Of a DNA stretch of 64,000 nucleotides, positions 45,117-58,600 are shown piece by piece (within the stretch, counting starts at the first letter, position 1; each line of letters opens with the position of its first letter). The stretch is from assembly GCA_026261815.1 (NCBI GenBank), contig JAMPIT010000493.1, positions 7,953,501 through 8,017,500 of the forward strand, given 5' to 3'. Source of the DNA: Monarcha castaneiventris obscurior. Lineage: Eukaryota > Chordata > Aves > Passeriformes > Monarchidae. The notes beneath the pieces are model-generated. The model was not told the origin of the DNA. It did no database searches and saw nothing but the letters and a program-made list of their open reading frames with translations. A program made the position numbers and the translations under genes.

Positions 45117-48100
45117 CTTCAACGAGAAGGAATGAAAGACAAAGGCATGTTAGAATAATTTCAAATAACAATTTCATTAACATTTAAGAAGTTAAACTAC
45201 TTCCATCCAAATCCTAAGACAGGGAATGATTGCTTATCATGCATCTCATTAAGTGATTCTCCACATGAATGCTTCCCCATTGTAACGAGCTGACTGGAGC
45301 ACAATAAGCACAATGTAGAGGAAACAAAGTTTTAAGTACATTAATCACATACTAATGGTTCTTCTACCTGGGTCTGAGCTGAATAAAGATTGCTGCCTCT
45401 TTAATTGCTGGGAAAATCCAGCTATTCCACAGGCAAGTAAAGAGTACACTTGGATATACAGTCAGCAGGTAGAATTTTTCAGAACTTCAAACAAAATACA
45501 GCTGAAAGGGATTTAAATTTTTTCATTTGGATTATGAGCCCAAATGGGCAAAGGGTTGTCATGGTTTGTTCATCTGCTGTAATTATCAAGGGATGAAAAA
45601 TTTTCTCTTCTTCCATTGACTTGTAGCTGCAGCTTCATGCACAGGACCGAGCCTGTTTTGCTTTTCCACTAATAAAGCCTAAAGAATTCCATCTCCCCCG
45701 ACAAAGCCACTACTTTCAAAGCCGTTCTTCCCAACTTTCCCTCCAGAAACTGCATTTAAACACCGGTGGGCAAGTGACAAATCCACTGCTCAATTCCCTG
45801 CAAAATGTAGGCAAAATGAGAAGAGAGATTAAGGCCACTTCGGAATGGAAAGTCGGCTGCCCAGGACGTGTCCTGAGGTGCCAGAGGTGTCCCGGTGCTG
45901 CCGAACCCCACAAGAGGGCAGCGCGATCCCAGCATGGACGGGCTCTGCTGGAGCCGAACCGTGCAAAACTTCGGATAAAATCCCAAGGGAAAGACATCTG
46001 CTCCAAACTGGGAAGTTGAGCAGAAAATCAGCAAGGTTCTTCTGGAACCTGCTGCTCCATGTCTGCAGTGCCTGCAAGACGCCCACCGAGCCATGTTAAG
46101 ATTTTTGCTGAATGTCAAGTTAAATTTGTAAATTTGAAGTATTTCATTAGACCATTTATAGATTCTTTGATCCACGAAAGCTCAAAAACCTAGAAATAAA
46201 ACCGGTAGTCTTTTAATCAATTAAGAAGTGTCACATATTTGAATGTCTGAAGCATAAGGCTGGCAGTGGGGATTACCAAGTGTGTGACAAAATCCTGTCC
46301 TTCCAGGGCCTTGATGCTTTTTACCACTACCCAGCTGCAGACATGTGCAACCTTGGCTGTCGAAGCAGCTTTATGTTGTGTTCCAACATCGTATTAAATA
46401 AACAAAAGCGAGCATGGTGCCAGCTGCCTTCGCTCCCCCCCTTGCACCACATTGCAGGGACCTTTCCAGCCCACACTGCCAGTTATTAGGAGTGAGAATG
46501 ACGCCTATTTCAGATCTGACAGAAGTGCTGGCAATAAACAGATGGTCCCAGAGGAACTGCACCTACTGGTGTTGGAGAGAGGTTTGAACCTGTTTTGCTG
46601 GTTTACAATTCATTTCACACCCTCTAACAGAGTGTGAGTGCTTCTGCACTCAAAGGGTCCCAAATCCCCCTGAAATGACAGGGATTTTGACTGAGGAATT
46701 CTGTGTGACGTGAACCAAAAGCTGCCTTGGACAAAGGAAGCTGACAGGAAGGTTTCTCAGTGCACTGTCTTTTCAAGTGAAGTCTTGCTGAGTGGAACCT
46801 CCAAGACTCTTCATTTTCAATTCAGAGATGAAGCACTTCAACTGACTTTTGCTTTTTAGCTTATATTTGCTCTGATTTCCTTCTGCTCTGATATACAGTC
46901 AAGTAGAACAGTCCTTACACTAAGCTAGGAAGACTCAGATTCACTTTTTTTTTCGTTAATAACAACTTCTGTTCTGACCTCAATGACAATTTTTCCACAT
47001 GGAAACTACAGGTGGCAGACTTCATTCAGAACCAAATCCTGAAGTGTAGAGCCAAAATCTGAACTAATTCTCTGCTAAGGAGTAACCTTGATGTCAGTGA
47101 AGCTGCTGTGTTACAAACACAAGAATTACCTTCCCGGGACTATGCAGACAACATCTCCTCAGGCTGGTGACAGCTGGCACTGAGCAAGAACCAAGGGAAG
47201 ACTTGGAGCCCTCCAGGCCTTGCCCCACACTCATTACGTGCCCCACACTCAAACCCAGCACGAAGTTCCACAGCACCATTAGCAGAAATAAAGGAATAAT
47301 GACATTTCAGGAGCAAAGGCTACTGCATCTTCTCTATTTGCAGAGAGTATCAATCCCTAATTTTAGGTCTCTACTTGTGGGGCCCAAATTAGGCAATGAA
47401 GTACTTTATGAAATCTCCAGGCTTTGAATCAAAGAACCTACACAGAAACCTGGTCTTCTCTCCAAACCACTGTTACACACTTCTGAAAATACTTCCCTCC
47501 TTGTTGGTAGCTAATCAATGATGGTGATATTAAAGTTACCTTGAAAAGAGTGAGTAATTAATTAGAATTTTTTTTTTTTCCTGGTGAAATAAAGAATTTT
47601 GTGAGTCCCTTAGAAGTTTTCCACTCCCCATGTTCTTGGCTTTTTGACTGGACCACTGTGAACTCCTGCATTTTTTAACTATTCAAAGAATAGAATGTAA
47701 AAATCCTCTTTAACTTCCTCTTTATGCATCCAACTGAAATTTGAGCATTATGTTTTCCTGGAAGCCAGGGAGCTGTATATGAGCCCGACCCCACCCTCCC
47801 TTTCATAACTGACAGCTTTACAGTGCAAACCAAAGGCAGGATTGCACTTCATGGAGAAAGATTCTGTTCTTATTGAAGCAAAACCTCCCCAAAATTCCAC
47901 TGACTGATCAGCAATTGGTTGCTCTTCTCTGGTCTGTGCAGATGTATTGACTGAGGATGGGCAATATGTTTTAAAAATTGACATACTCTTGCTTTGGCAT
48001 GGCTCTCTATTTCATCCACAGTAGATGAATGTTGGTTGCAAACTTTAATGTTGGTTTTTTCATGCATATTTTTCTCGTATTCTCGAACATCATCCATAGT

Positions 48101-51100
48101 CATATCTGTAAAAAGTTCAAAATTGTTGGCATTTTCCATTGATTCAGTGCAAACTTCATTTTTTTTCTTTTCTAAGGAGAAGGTTCTAGGAACACAAAAT
48201 CTTTCAGCAGAAGCCAACAAAAGATTTTTTAAAAAGCAAGGAGCAACTAGCTTTATGAAAACTGCCTCATAAAGGTAGTTGTGTCAGCCAAGGAAGGTGT
48301 GAGGTTAAGTCAAAGGGAGTCAGAGAACAGGAAGGAGTGGAAATTGTTTAGGAGTATCTGTGTAATGTAAGGTAGGCAGGAAGTACTGAAATGCAGGCCT
48401 TGGCAAAGGCCAGGATCTTCTAAAAGAGATTTTAGAAGATCCTTTGGCATAAAGGATAGATACAGAAATATTATAAATATTTACTTACCTTTCCAGCACT
48501 TGTAGAAAGAGTTTTTGTTAACTTTGCATTGTACATCTCATAACCAGCAAAACTCTTAATGTTAGAGCCCACACCAGTTTAGATTCCAGAAACTAACACT
48601 TATACTGGTAGGTGAATTAATAGTGAATATGTTAATGGTTGTGTAGCCTCAAGCAATTGAATGAATTGTAAGAATTAGAAATATCCCACAAATCAGGCTG
48701 ATCCCACCAGCCAGCCTGGCTGGGGGTGTCCACCCAGCACAATCTGTCAGCTGCTGTGGAACACCAGGCCATGGCTACACATTTAACAGGATTTGTCATC
48801 AACCACATCTCCAGCAACAACATAAAGAATCCAATAATTGACTTGTGACCTTACTCTTCTGAGTATTCCCATGCTTTCCATAAATCCACTGGGGAGTAAG
48901 GAGTCAGAACAGGAGCGGTGTCAGAGTTTGGTCTGTTCTTTACGATGCTTTGGGAACTTCAGAGCCTCGTAAAAACAGCCATCAACTTTTTACTCAAAAC
49001 ACTTAAAGAGCATTTTATTAACACAGTCTGCTTGCAAATGGGTGCCCCTTTGGTCATGCACTGTGATCTGCTCTTGAGACTCCCATTTTTCTCAAGTTTA
49101 TGATGTGCCACTGGGATTTGGGAATTCTTGTATCACACCACTCCTTGTTCTGTGTTGTGAGGCTCCTGCTGCATTTTACGAGGCAGCTTTTAAGGCAAGC
49201 TACAACTTCAGCTATTACAGTGGCAGCACAATGTCATAATTCATCAGTAAAAAGAAATGCAGTCTAAAATTTTGATCAAAAGGAAATGTGGAATACCACT
49301 AACTTGTACTCTTTCAGTCTTTCACTGTTATCTGGAATGAGAAATAAGCTCAGAAGCCGTGTCAGTAACATGCTGGGATGCACTTTGCCAAGCAGAGAAC
49401 ATGCTCTTTATTAGTAAGTAACACTGAGAAAATAGAATTTCTTAATAATAAAGCTAAATACCGTTTAGTAAATTAAATGACAAAACACATTCATACTTAC
49501 AGGGTCAGTAACAGCAACCAGTCATTAACACAACACATTGTTTATTACACTGATTATTTGATTCAGTTTAGCTGACTACCATCATCTCCAGGTCTCTCAA
49601 ACTTTCATTTTAAAAGGTGTTAATAGACACTTAAAAAGGACATTTTTGATGCTATATATCGAGTCATTATTAATATCTATTTTATTAAGCCCAGATTTTT
49701 TAGGTTTTGTACTTAGGCTGATAATTGAGCTCTTAAAAGTACACTATATTGGTTAGCAAAAAAGTCTTACTCGGACAGGAAAAATCCACAAGATAACTGT
49801 GTATCACAATATTTCATTTGTGGAAAGAGTATTTTTGATAGGGTGATTTCAGACTTAGGAGGGGAAAATCTATTGTGAAATGTTTTTGGGCTAAGCCTAT
49901 TTGGTATGTTTAACTTCATGGCTACTCATTTGTCATCATTATCAGAACCTCTGCTAAAGTGAAGCTGACACTTTGCTCCTCAGTAACATTCTCCATCTCT
50001 CACTGTATAGATATTTTGGGTAGACTGGGAGCAAATTTATGGGCTCAATTTTTACATGAAGTCAGGCTGTTTCATTTAAAGTTACTGGTTTCCCCGACTT
50101 GGTACAGGAAAAAGAACGTATTGTTCTCTTTCAGGGAAAAAAAGAAACAAATCTAAAATAAAATAAAGAAAAAAGCTCTGAAGAACTCTCTCTCACTGGA
50201 TATAAAATTCTCTTACTAGTTTACAGCTATTCCAACAGAAAAGATATTTTTAGCAGTTTCAGTATTTTTAAGACCATTACAGCAGAAGATTTTCATGCAG
50301 TATTAAATTTATAAGAACACTGTGATTTCAAAAGCAATTTTTTCTCTATTTCCAAACAATGAACCACTGAGTTCATGGTTAAATTCCAGTGCAGTGCTGT
50401 GACACCTCTGAGATGTGTTTGCAGCAGTGACTTCCTGAGCAATGCACAATGGTTCTGAGCTCTGATGAGAGAGGTGTCACTCACCCATGAAATGCCCAAA
50501 TTGGTGTTTCCTGAAGCTTAAGGAGGGTCTAGATAAACATTCTAAATATATTGCCAAATTCCTATTACATGTTACAGGACTGTCTCAGAACCTGTTTTAA
50601 GAGTATCTGTGATTATGGATATGTCTTACAGAAAATACATGTAAAAGGTACAAACCCAGTGAGCTCATTTTATACAATGTAATTGGTGGGTTTGATATTC
50701 AGATTACTTTGTCCTACTGCAAGTGCCCATATTCCCACAGCTGGCTCATGGATTCCCAACACTTTTTGCATGCAGCTGCTGCTGAATCAGACCCCATAGG
50801 ATTTATGCTTATTTACATCTTTTCTCAGAAAAGCTCCATCTTTTCTTTGTTGCAATCCATATCAGTAGCTTAAAACTTCCCTAAAAAGCTGGAAATGTGT
50901 TGGATCAGAGGTCTTAGGAGTTTGCAGCATGGAAATGACTGCAAGTTAAGGCAGCCTTAAGAAGAAGCTTTATTCAAACCTGCATGAGGTTCTCCATACA
51001 GATGACTCCTGCCTGCCTGCAGTGCAGGGTGAGGGCACTGGTGCAGGTACACTAAGATGCTGGGATGGAAAGGCACCCCTGGGTGCTGCCTACTGCCTAA

Positions 51101-52580
51101 ATCCAGCATCCCTGGAAGTGTCTGAGGCCACGTCAGATGGGGCTTGGAGCAACCTAGTCTAGTGGAAGGTGTCCCTGCCCATGGCAGAAGGGTGGAAGGA
51201 GATGATCTTTAACATGGTTCCATCTCCTCCATGAACAACTCACACTGGGACCTGATGATCCATGAAAGTAAATGGAAACTGCTGTTGACTGTCTCAGGTT
51301 TTGCATCAGCCCTTTGAAAGGGGCTGGCTCTGGAGGACACTTACCATACCACTCATCCACCCAGGCAAACGCCTGCCGGTGACCGATCAGGAGGATGTCT
51401 CTGACCACCTGCAAACGAGGAAAGGGTTAAAGGCCTCAGCAGCAACAAAACATCTCACACACACCTTTCAACAGGAGGGAAAGTGAGAAACCCTCTGACA
51501 GTTTTGTGTCTAAAAAGACATGCTGGCTCTCAAGGGCTCCTAGTCCAGCTTCCCACTGGAAGTAGATCTGTTGCCAGCACTGAATCATGGCTTAGACCAG
51601 CATGGGAATCCATTTGGGAATGTGTACAGAATCCACTACTCTTCGGCCAATTAGACATTCTGGATCTCTTCTTTTCCTTTCTCAGTTTTTCAAACATGTA
51701 AAAGGTTAATGCTGTGAAAAATTTTATCACTTGGCAGTTATGCTATTCATTAATTGATTTTTTTAGGAGACTGATTGGAAAGCTTTCCCAATATCTGTTT
51801 CTAAGGAATTCTGCACCTCACTACTGTGTGTATGGGACTCCTGTGTACTCAGAAATACTCTAGCTCATATATTGGTCACAGCACTGAAAATGTTACTGGC
51901 AGTTTCTCTCAACCTTAGGCCTGAGCAGCCCTGGGCTTTGTCAAGTTTGTACCCAGACTGAAGTCCTGGGCTCTGCTCCAGATCTTTCAGACCTTGTGAG
52001 AGGTCCAGCCAGACTGGCCTGAGCTCCCAGGCTTCTCCACAGCCATAGCCACATTCCTGTGAGTGCTCAAGTTCTGCTTATGCGAAGGATAAGAAACAGC
52101 TCCTGTTTCACTGACCTTGTGTACAAACTGCTCTACTCTGGTTTGAAGTCCCCAGACTTCAAATTTCACAGTCACAAGTTTGTAGGAACACATAATCGGC
52201 TGATGTGTCTCTCTCCAGCCTTCTTTCAATTGGCCTCTCCCAGTTTTCTGTGACTTGAAATATTTGGGATCCTGCAAAACAAAGAAAACATACAGAGAAA
52301 TGTAGGAGGGGAAGTCATGTTTGTCAGTTTGCTAAAGTCAAGTTTTGATAAGACATAAAACATTAAAACATACTAATAAACAGTATGAGAAAGTAATAAG
52401 AAATTGACTTTTAACATGCACTAGGATATCCTAAAATCCAAGCCTGGCAGTGAATCGATGGCAGCATATTCTTGGAGATGCATTGACAATCATATTACCC
52501 AGGACATTTTCTGCTATAAGAAAATCTGTTATTGCAAGTCATTACAGTGCAGTGCACTCCAAGGGTTATTGATGGCCTTT

Positions 52581-52633
<53 letters not shown>

Positions 52634-55600
52634 GCTTCTTCAGAGCCTGCTTTTCCACTGGCCATTGGTGTGACTTGCTCATACTTTCTCGCTGTGCTTG
52701 TCTTCCTGAAACTGTGTCCAGTTGGAAGTTTGACACTTCAACACTGATCCTGACAATGCCATTTTCAGTTTTAAGTGAACTTGTACATCCTAAGCTAAGT
52801 CGGAAACTCCTGCAGTTCAGCCATCTCTGGTTGTATCTGAGTTATGAGCAATCACTGAGTAATCCCAACTCAATTTCTCTTTCAGAAACTGGGAAATCAA
52901 AGAAACTACAACACTGACATTGCAACATAATTTCATAAAACCATTAAAGGCATTAGTTCATCTTTTTAAAGCTTACTTTCATCTGTACGAGATAGAGTTT
53001 TATCTATTAAAGTGTTATATTCAATATTGGTATAATTCTATTTCCCTTTATGCCCAATCCTGCTAATTATTTCTTGTAAATAGAAATAATTTACAGTTAA
53101 GCACTGATTGTCAGAACTTGAAAATTTTGTAATTTCAGAAAATTCATAGTGGAGCTTCTAAAATCTGTCCTGAAAAGTAACCACCAGTGCTCAGCTGTGT
53201 TCTTTCCCCAGTGCTGAGGTCTGGGAAGATCCTTTGTTATAAAAGCAGTTAAACACGTACTTAATCAGTGTTTAAATGGATGACAATCAGGAGAAAAACT
53301 AACAAAAATTTGATAACTACTCTGATCATAATTTTGTTTCATTCAGTGTGAGTTTATGCATCATCCAGCATTCCTGTTTCCTACTGTTTCGTTATCTCCT
53401 GACTTCTGGTTTTATCATAAACTGAAGCTCTGCCATTAAAGCTTCTCTACAAAGCTCTAATGAGGTGATAGTCTTTCCTCCCTGTGAAAGTCACTGCTTT
53501 TATTGCTGACACAGGCTTTGCAAAGGGGAGACTTTGAGCTCACAGTATAATAAGGTTTCAATGTTAAATCACCATAAAAACAATTCAGCATCATCACTTA
53601 TCACAGCAACACCCCCCTGTACAGCACAGCTCATGGTCACAGGCTGCTGCCAATCTTCTCACCCAACAAAGCTCAACCACAGATGGAGCTACACATTTTC
53701 TGGTTGAAAGAGTTGTTTAATAATTGATCATTGCCTGGAACAATCAATATAATAGTAATACTAATAAAAAGAAAAAAGGGAAGAAGGCATAATATTCAGA
53801 AAGGTGTAACATTCTAGTAGGAGGTAATTACAGAAAATATAATTTCAAATATACCTGCAAAATATTCCAGTGTGAAACAAGAATCTCTAAAAAGGAAAAT
53901 AGTTTCCTATAAGTCAGGGTCTGCTCTTTCTTACACACACAGTGCTGGTGTGATGGAGCCATTGTCTTGATTCAGCATTTCAGAAATACACTTTAATAAT
54001 TCTGAGTGTTGTACTTTATAACCCTTCAGAGATAACCAGATCTATAATGGAATAACTTCAGTGCAGTCCAAAGGGATTTAATGTAATCAACTTGAGTCAG
54101 TATTGAATATTGAGAATTCCTAACTAAAAACAAAATAATGAATAACAGCCTTGCATCACTGCTCGGTCCCAAGTTTTATGAGTGGGGTCTGGTTTGCTTT
54201 GGGGAGTTTAACCCAGCAGACAAGGGGACACAGAGTGGGAATCACTCTGAACTTGGCAGCCCATGAATCACCCACCGACTACAATGCAACTCCTCCATGA
54301 CAGCACTCCCAGGTGCAAATTCCCTTAACAGCACCCAGAGATGGCACCTCTGCATCCCCTAATCCTGTCCCTTTTTCTTGAAGGACGTGAGGATTAGTCA
54401 CAAATTGGCTGGACAGCTCCATGGGAAGAGCCAGGCGGTGATGGACGGTATGGGCAACTCACATCAAACAGCTCTTAGGGAAATTCCTGCCTCTGAAAAC
54501 ATTAACATATTGGTACTATAAAACTGCAGACTGATGAATGGAAGCCAGACCTCAGAGGAACAGATTTCCATCCTGCTGTATGAAAGATCAAGGTGTTGAA
54601 GACTTTACTGAGTGCTTGCTCAGGGAGCTGAAACTCAAAGGCTGCACGAGAGCCAAGCAGAGGGATGTAAGGCACACGGTGACATTGGGCAAAGTCAACT
54701 TGAGAATTCGATGTCTGGGCCATCAATTCAAAGGGCACAAGTATTTGACAGAGGTGAGCTGTTGTAAGGAAAACTAATATCCTTGGGCTTTAACTCAGCA
54801 GCTAAAAAATTACATGTTTAACAACATCTTGACTGTTTTAGAAAGACAAATCCTGTCTCAGCAATTGCTTGTGCTATGGTACATACAAGGAAGCCTTCAG
54901 GGGAAGAATCTGTACATTCACCTCTATATTTTGCATGTAATTCCACCTTTCCTAGGCCTCTGTTATAGACCACAGCCATGGGCAGCAGGCCTTGCCAGAG
55001 GGACTTTGGTGGGACCAGGACTGCTCATCTTTTGCTCTTCAATGCCTGCTCCAAAGCCCACTGAAATTAATGAGACCTTGGACAAGAATGATTTTATGTG
55101 CCTAACTTGTGGGTTCAAATTGCCAGATTAAGACTCACAACCTGGAATTCTTTCTGCAATTAGGCATATAAGGTCCTTCTATAACAAAAAATGAAGCAGG
55201 GTTGATAATTTCCATTAAAAGCAACTAGAAATGATATTGGTACCCAGCACTGCTTCTCTCACGGCACACACACTTGAAGCTTGTCTTCCTATGACTAGAA
55301 ATGGGGAAAACTGAATTTTGCTCTGACCCCACTTTTATGTTATTATTTAGATAATTAATTTTGTATGTTCCTTATTTTTGCTTTTAGACACCAATGCCTT
55401 TCTTCCTAGAGGAGGCATCATCCAAAGAATACTAGGTCTATGCACTATTTTCCCCTTGATTTATCTACTGGCAAAATCCTCAATCTGTTTTAAATGTAAT
55501 GGCATAGCTAAAATCTTTCTGTTTAAATAACCTTCTCGTCCTTTTATCAGACACAATTTATTAGGAAAGCCCATCTGGCAAATCCTTTTGCTAGAGGAGC

Positions 55601-58600
55601 AAAACCTACTCTGTATTTGCAATACATTATTGCCAGGTGCAGAGTGATTTAAAAATAGCACTTCTGCCAACAGAGCAGAAACATCATAACCCGTGAGCTG
55701 GGCTTAGTTGAGAATAAAATGTAAAATTACAATGAAATAAAAGCCCCTGCATGCGGGATATGGTTTCAAACATAGCACTCTCCTGGGGTTTATTACTTAG
55801 ACCACAAGTCCTGGCTCAACATGGTTATTGTTGGAGTCTATTATTTATCATTTAGCATTTATTTACTTAACTTTCCTCACGGACGTCACGGGCATCAGAC
55901 ATGGAATGGTAACACCCTTTCCAGTAAGCAAACACCAACACAGCACTGGCTTGTTGCAATGCCTTTTCACAATTAATTCTGAGCTGTTACTTTGTACTTG
56001 GAGTTAAATAATGAAATGCATTTGCTGTTTACAGAAAATCTCCAAATCTGCATGGCACACTTGCCCTCAGCTCTGCCATGGCATCAGGCCTGATTGGAAG
56101 CTGCCACTCCACCCTGGAGCTGGCAGCACCTCCTTGTGTGTGCTGGGAGCCTGCATGGGACACCTTGGCAGCCTTGCCACCCTTCTGTCTCCCCTTGCTG
56201 CTTGTGTGGCCATTCCAGCACGGGCAAAGGTCCCCAAGCTGAACCTGCTGCCAGAGGTGAAAGTGCACCCTGCTTGTGCCACACATCCTGTTCTCTCCCT
56301 GGAAGTACCCAGATGTCCCTGAAACAGATCCTTCCTTCCTTTTAATGCCTGGATTAATTTTTTCAGACTCCTATGGCAATATCACAGTGCTTTTGAAGTG
56401 CAATCATTTTTTCCCTCTTTAAGCTGAAGAACATTTTGTTTGATCTTGAATTTCAGAACCAATCATGGCTTTAATACCTGTCATCTGGCATTTCAGCATC
56501 AGCTGTAGTTGCTAGGTTTTGGATTTCAGCTTTTATAGCCACGGCTCAGGAAAGATTTATCGATGTAAAGATGCTACTATAAACATTTATGTGGAGTCAT
56601 TTTTTAAGAACTTTTAAAAAAATTTCCATTACATGGTGTTTTCTGGAAGATCCAGCTAAATACTTAAGAACTGTAAATATGGGGACCGTTCTGAAGTGTT
56701 AAAATATGATAATCCAGCCAGCCTTTATGTAAACTCACATACTAAGTAAGGAAAAGGAATTGTTCATACTTTTTGCCATATCCTGCACTGAACTCCTGTG
56801 CTGACACAGTGCCCACACTCACTGGGGGGCTGAGGCAGCTGGATTATTTCAGCTACCATAATTTAGTGATGTGACAGAGGTTTTGTTACTCTGAAAGCAC
56901 CTGGACAGAGGTAAGGTGGACTGATCAGAGAGCAGCTGTGCTAAAGGAGAAAAGCCAGCAATGGAAGAAGAAAACTGCAGCAGTTGCATGGAATCTGTTT
57001 AGAAGCAGCCTGAAAAGTTTATTCCATTTGTTCAGCTCTCCATTGCTTTGTTATAAACAGGAAATGAAACATTGTTAATTCTGAGAACTTGAATATGTTT
57101 GCACAGAACATTTTGCTCAGTAGCTCACATCTATGGTAAATGTTTCATTTCATGAATGATTCACTGGAGGCCCTCACTCCTCAGCATAGCTCAGCTTCGT
57201 TCTTTTCTGTATTTGAGACAAATATATCTGTCTATATAGCTGTTGATACATATTCATCGATGGTAAAGTCACAAGGAAATGACTTCACAAAATGTACAAC
57301 TACTCTTACCTGGCTGGTACATTCTCTGTACAGAAATACAGAATTCTGTGTTTGATGTGATATGTACATCCAGATTTGGAAACACACATGGCTCCTTACA
57401 GACAAACAGGCAAACCTGTTAGCTGGGATCTAGAATCAACCTTTCTCCATTTGGAACCTCATATTTAAACTTCTTAAAACTTCAAGGATTAGGCCCATGC
57501 TTGTAAAAAAGCCCTGCATTTAAGATGTGGCTACTTCATGATGGAGTTTGTAGATGGTCATGAAGTTAAAGGGAGGTCACCTGCTTTGGGACACCTGAAT
57601 TGCTGCAGTTTCACCTCCTCCAGCCTTCTACAAGGGCAGACATCAGCTCACCCCCACGAAAGACAGAATTGGGCTCTGTAAGTGTTTGTAACAGCTCACA
57701 AAACTGTCTTCTGATTCACTATTGACTTGGTGATTTCAGTCCTCCTGCACACACTGCCAGATAAGCCCTTCATCCCTAAGGGAATCCCAATCACTTCGAT
57801 GATTCTGTGAAGACATCCCTCAGTATTACTGGCAGAGGTTGCCTTAAAGTGTCCTGCCATGAAGCAACAGCTCTCCTTAAGCCTCCAGCTAACTGCATGC
57901 TTCACTTTTCAATTTTAGTTAATATTTAGAAGGAGAGAAAAGCAAATATGCACCAAGTTGAATCCAATCAGTTTCCCTTCTGCCAGGACATTTTTGTGGA
58001 ACACATTTCCTCTCTCAGCACCGGTGAGAATAAGCTGTTCAATTCAAATGGAATATTATACATACAAGGATGGTTTATACATTTTGTCTTTTTATGTGTG
58101 AATCACTATTATGTAATTGAAAATGGAATCTATTTATAAGATTCATGTCGGGACAACTGAAAAACTTCTTTTTGCATCATAGGTGGCAGGACCCTCATAG
58201 GAGGCTTTGTGCCTCTACCATCAGGCTCATAAGCACCAGCACAGAGCAAGCAGTGGAAGTAGTGTGTGAAGGGTTTAAATTATTTAAGCCACTCTCTAGT
58301 ATGCAGTATTACAGCTAAATAATGACATTTGCTGTTAAATCTGAAATATATTTTTAATTGAAGAGGAATGCGCTTTCGTCAGGATGTAAAGAAAATTAAA
58401 GCTCATTTCTAGAAGCTGCCAAACACGCTGACCCTGATAAAGAACTTGCTTTATTTTAAGCCTGTGAAAGAGCTACTGAAATGAAGAGATTACTGACATG
58501 CCTTAAGTTAAAATTGTTCTCATTGGTCTTTCTGGATGGGAGTCAGGACATTTATCCTGTGGGATCTAATTGTTAAATCCTGAGGATTGCACTTAACTTT

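Noticed and set aside
47870..47986. Read-through extension of the PITPNC1 cassette exon to the stop at 47870
   Set aside because: The 38-codon extension has no similarity to the remembered human end. A good GTATGT donor gives the expected isoform length.
56029..56345. Overlapping ORFs of 60-100 codons on both strands
   Set aside because: Open frames in all directions with no splice or homology support, inside a PITPNC1 intron.
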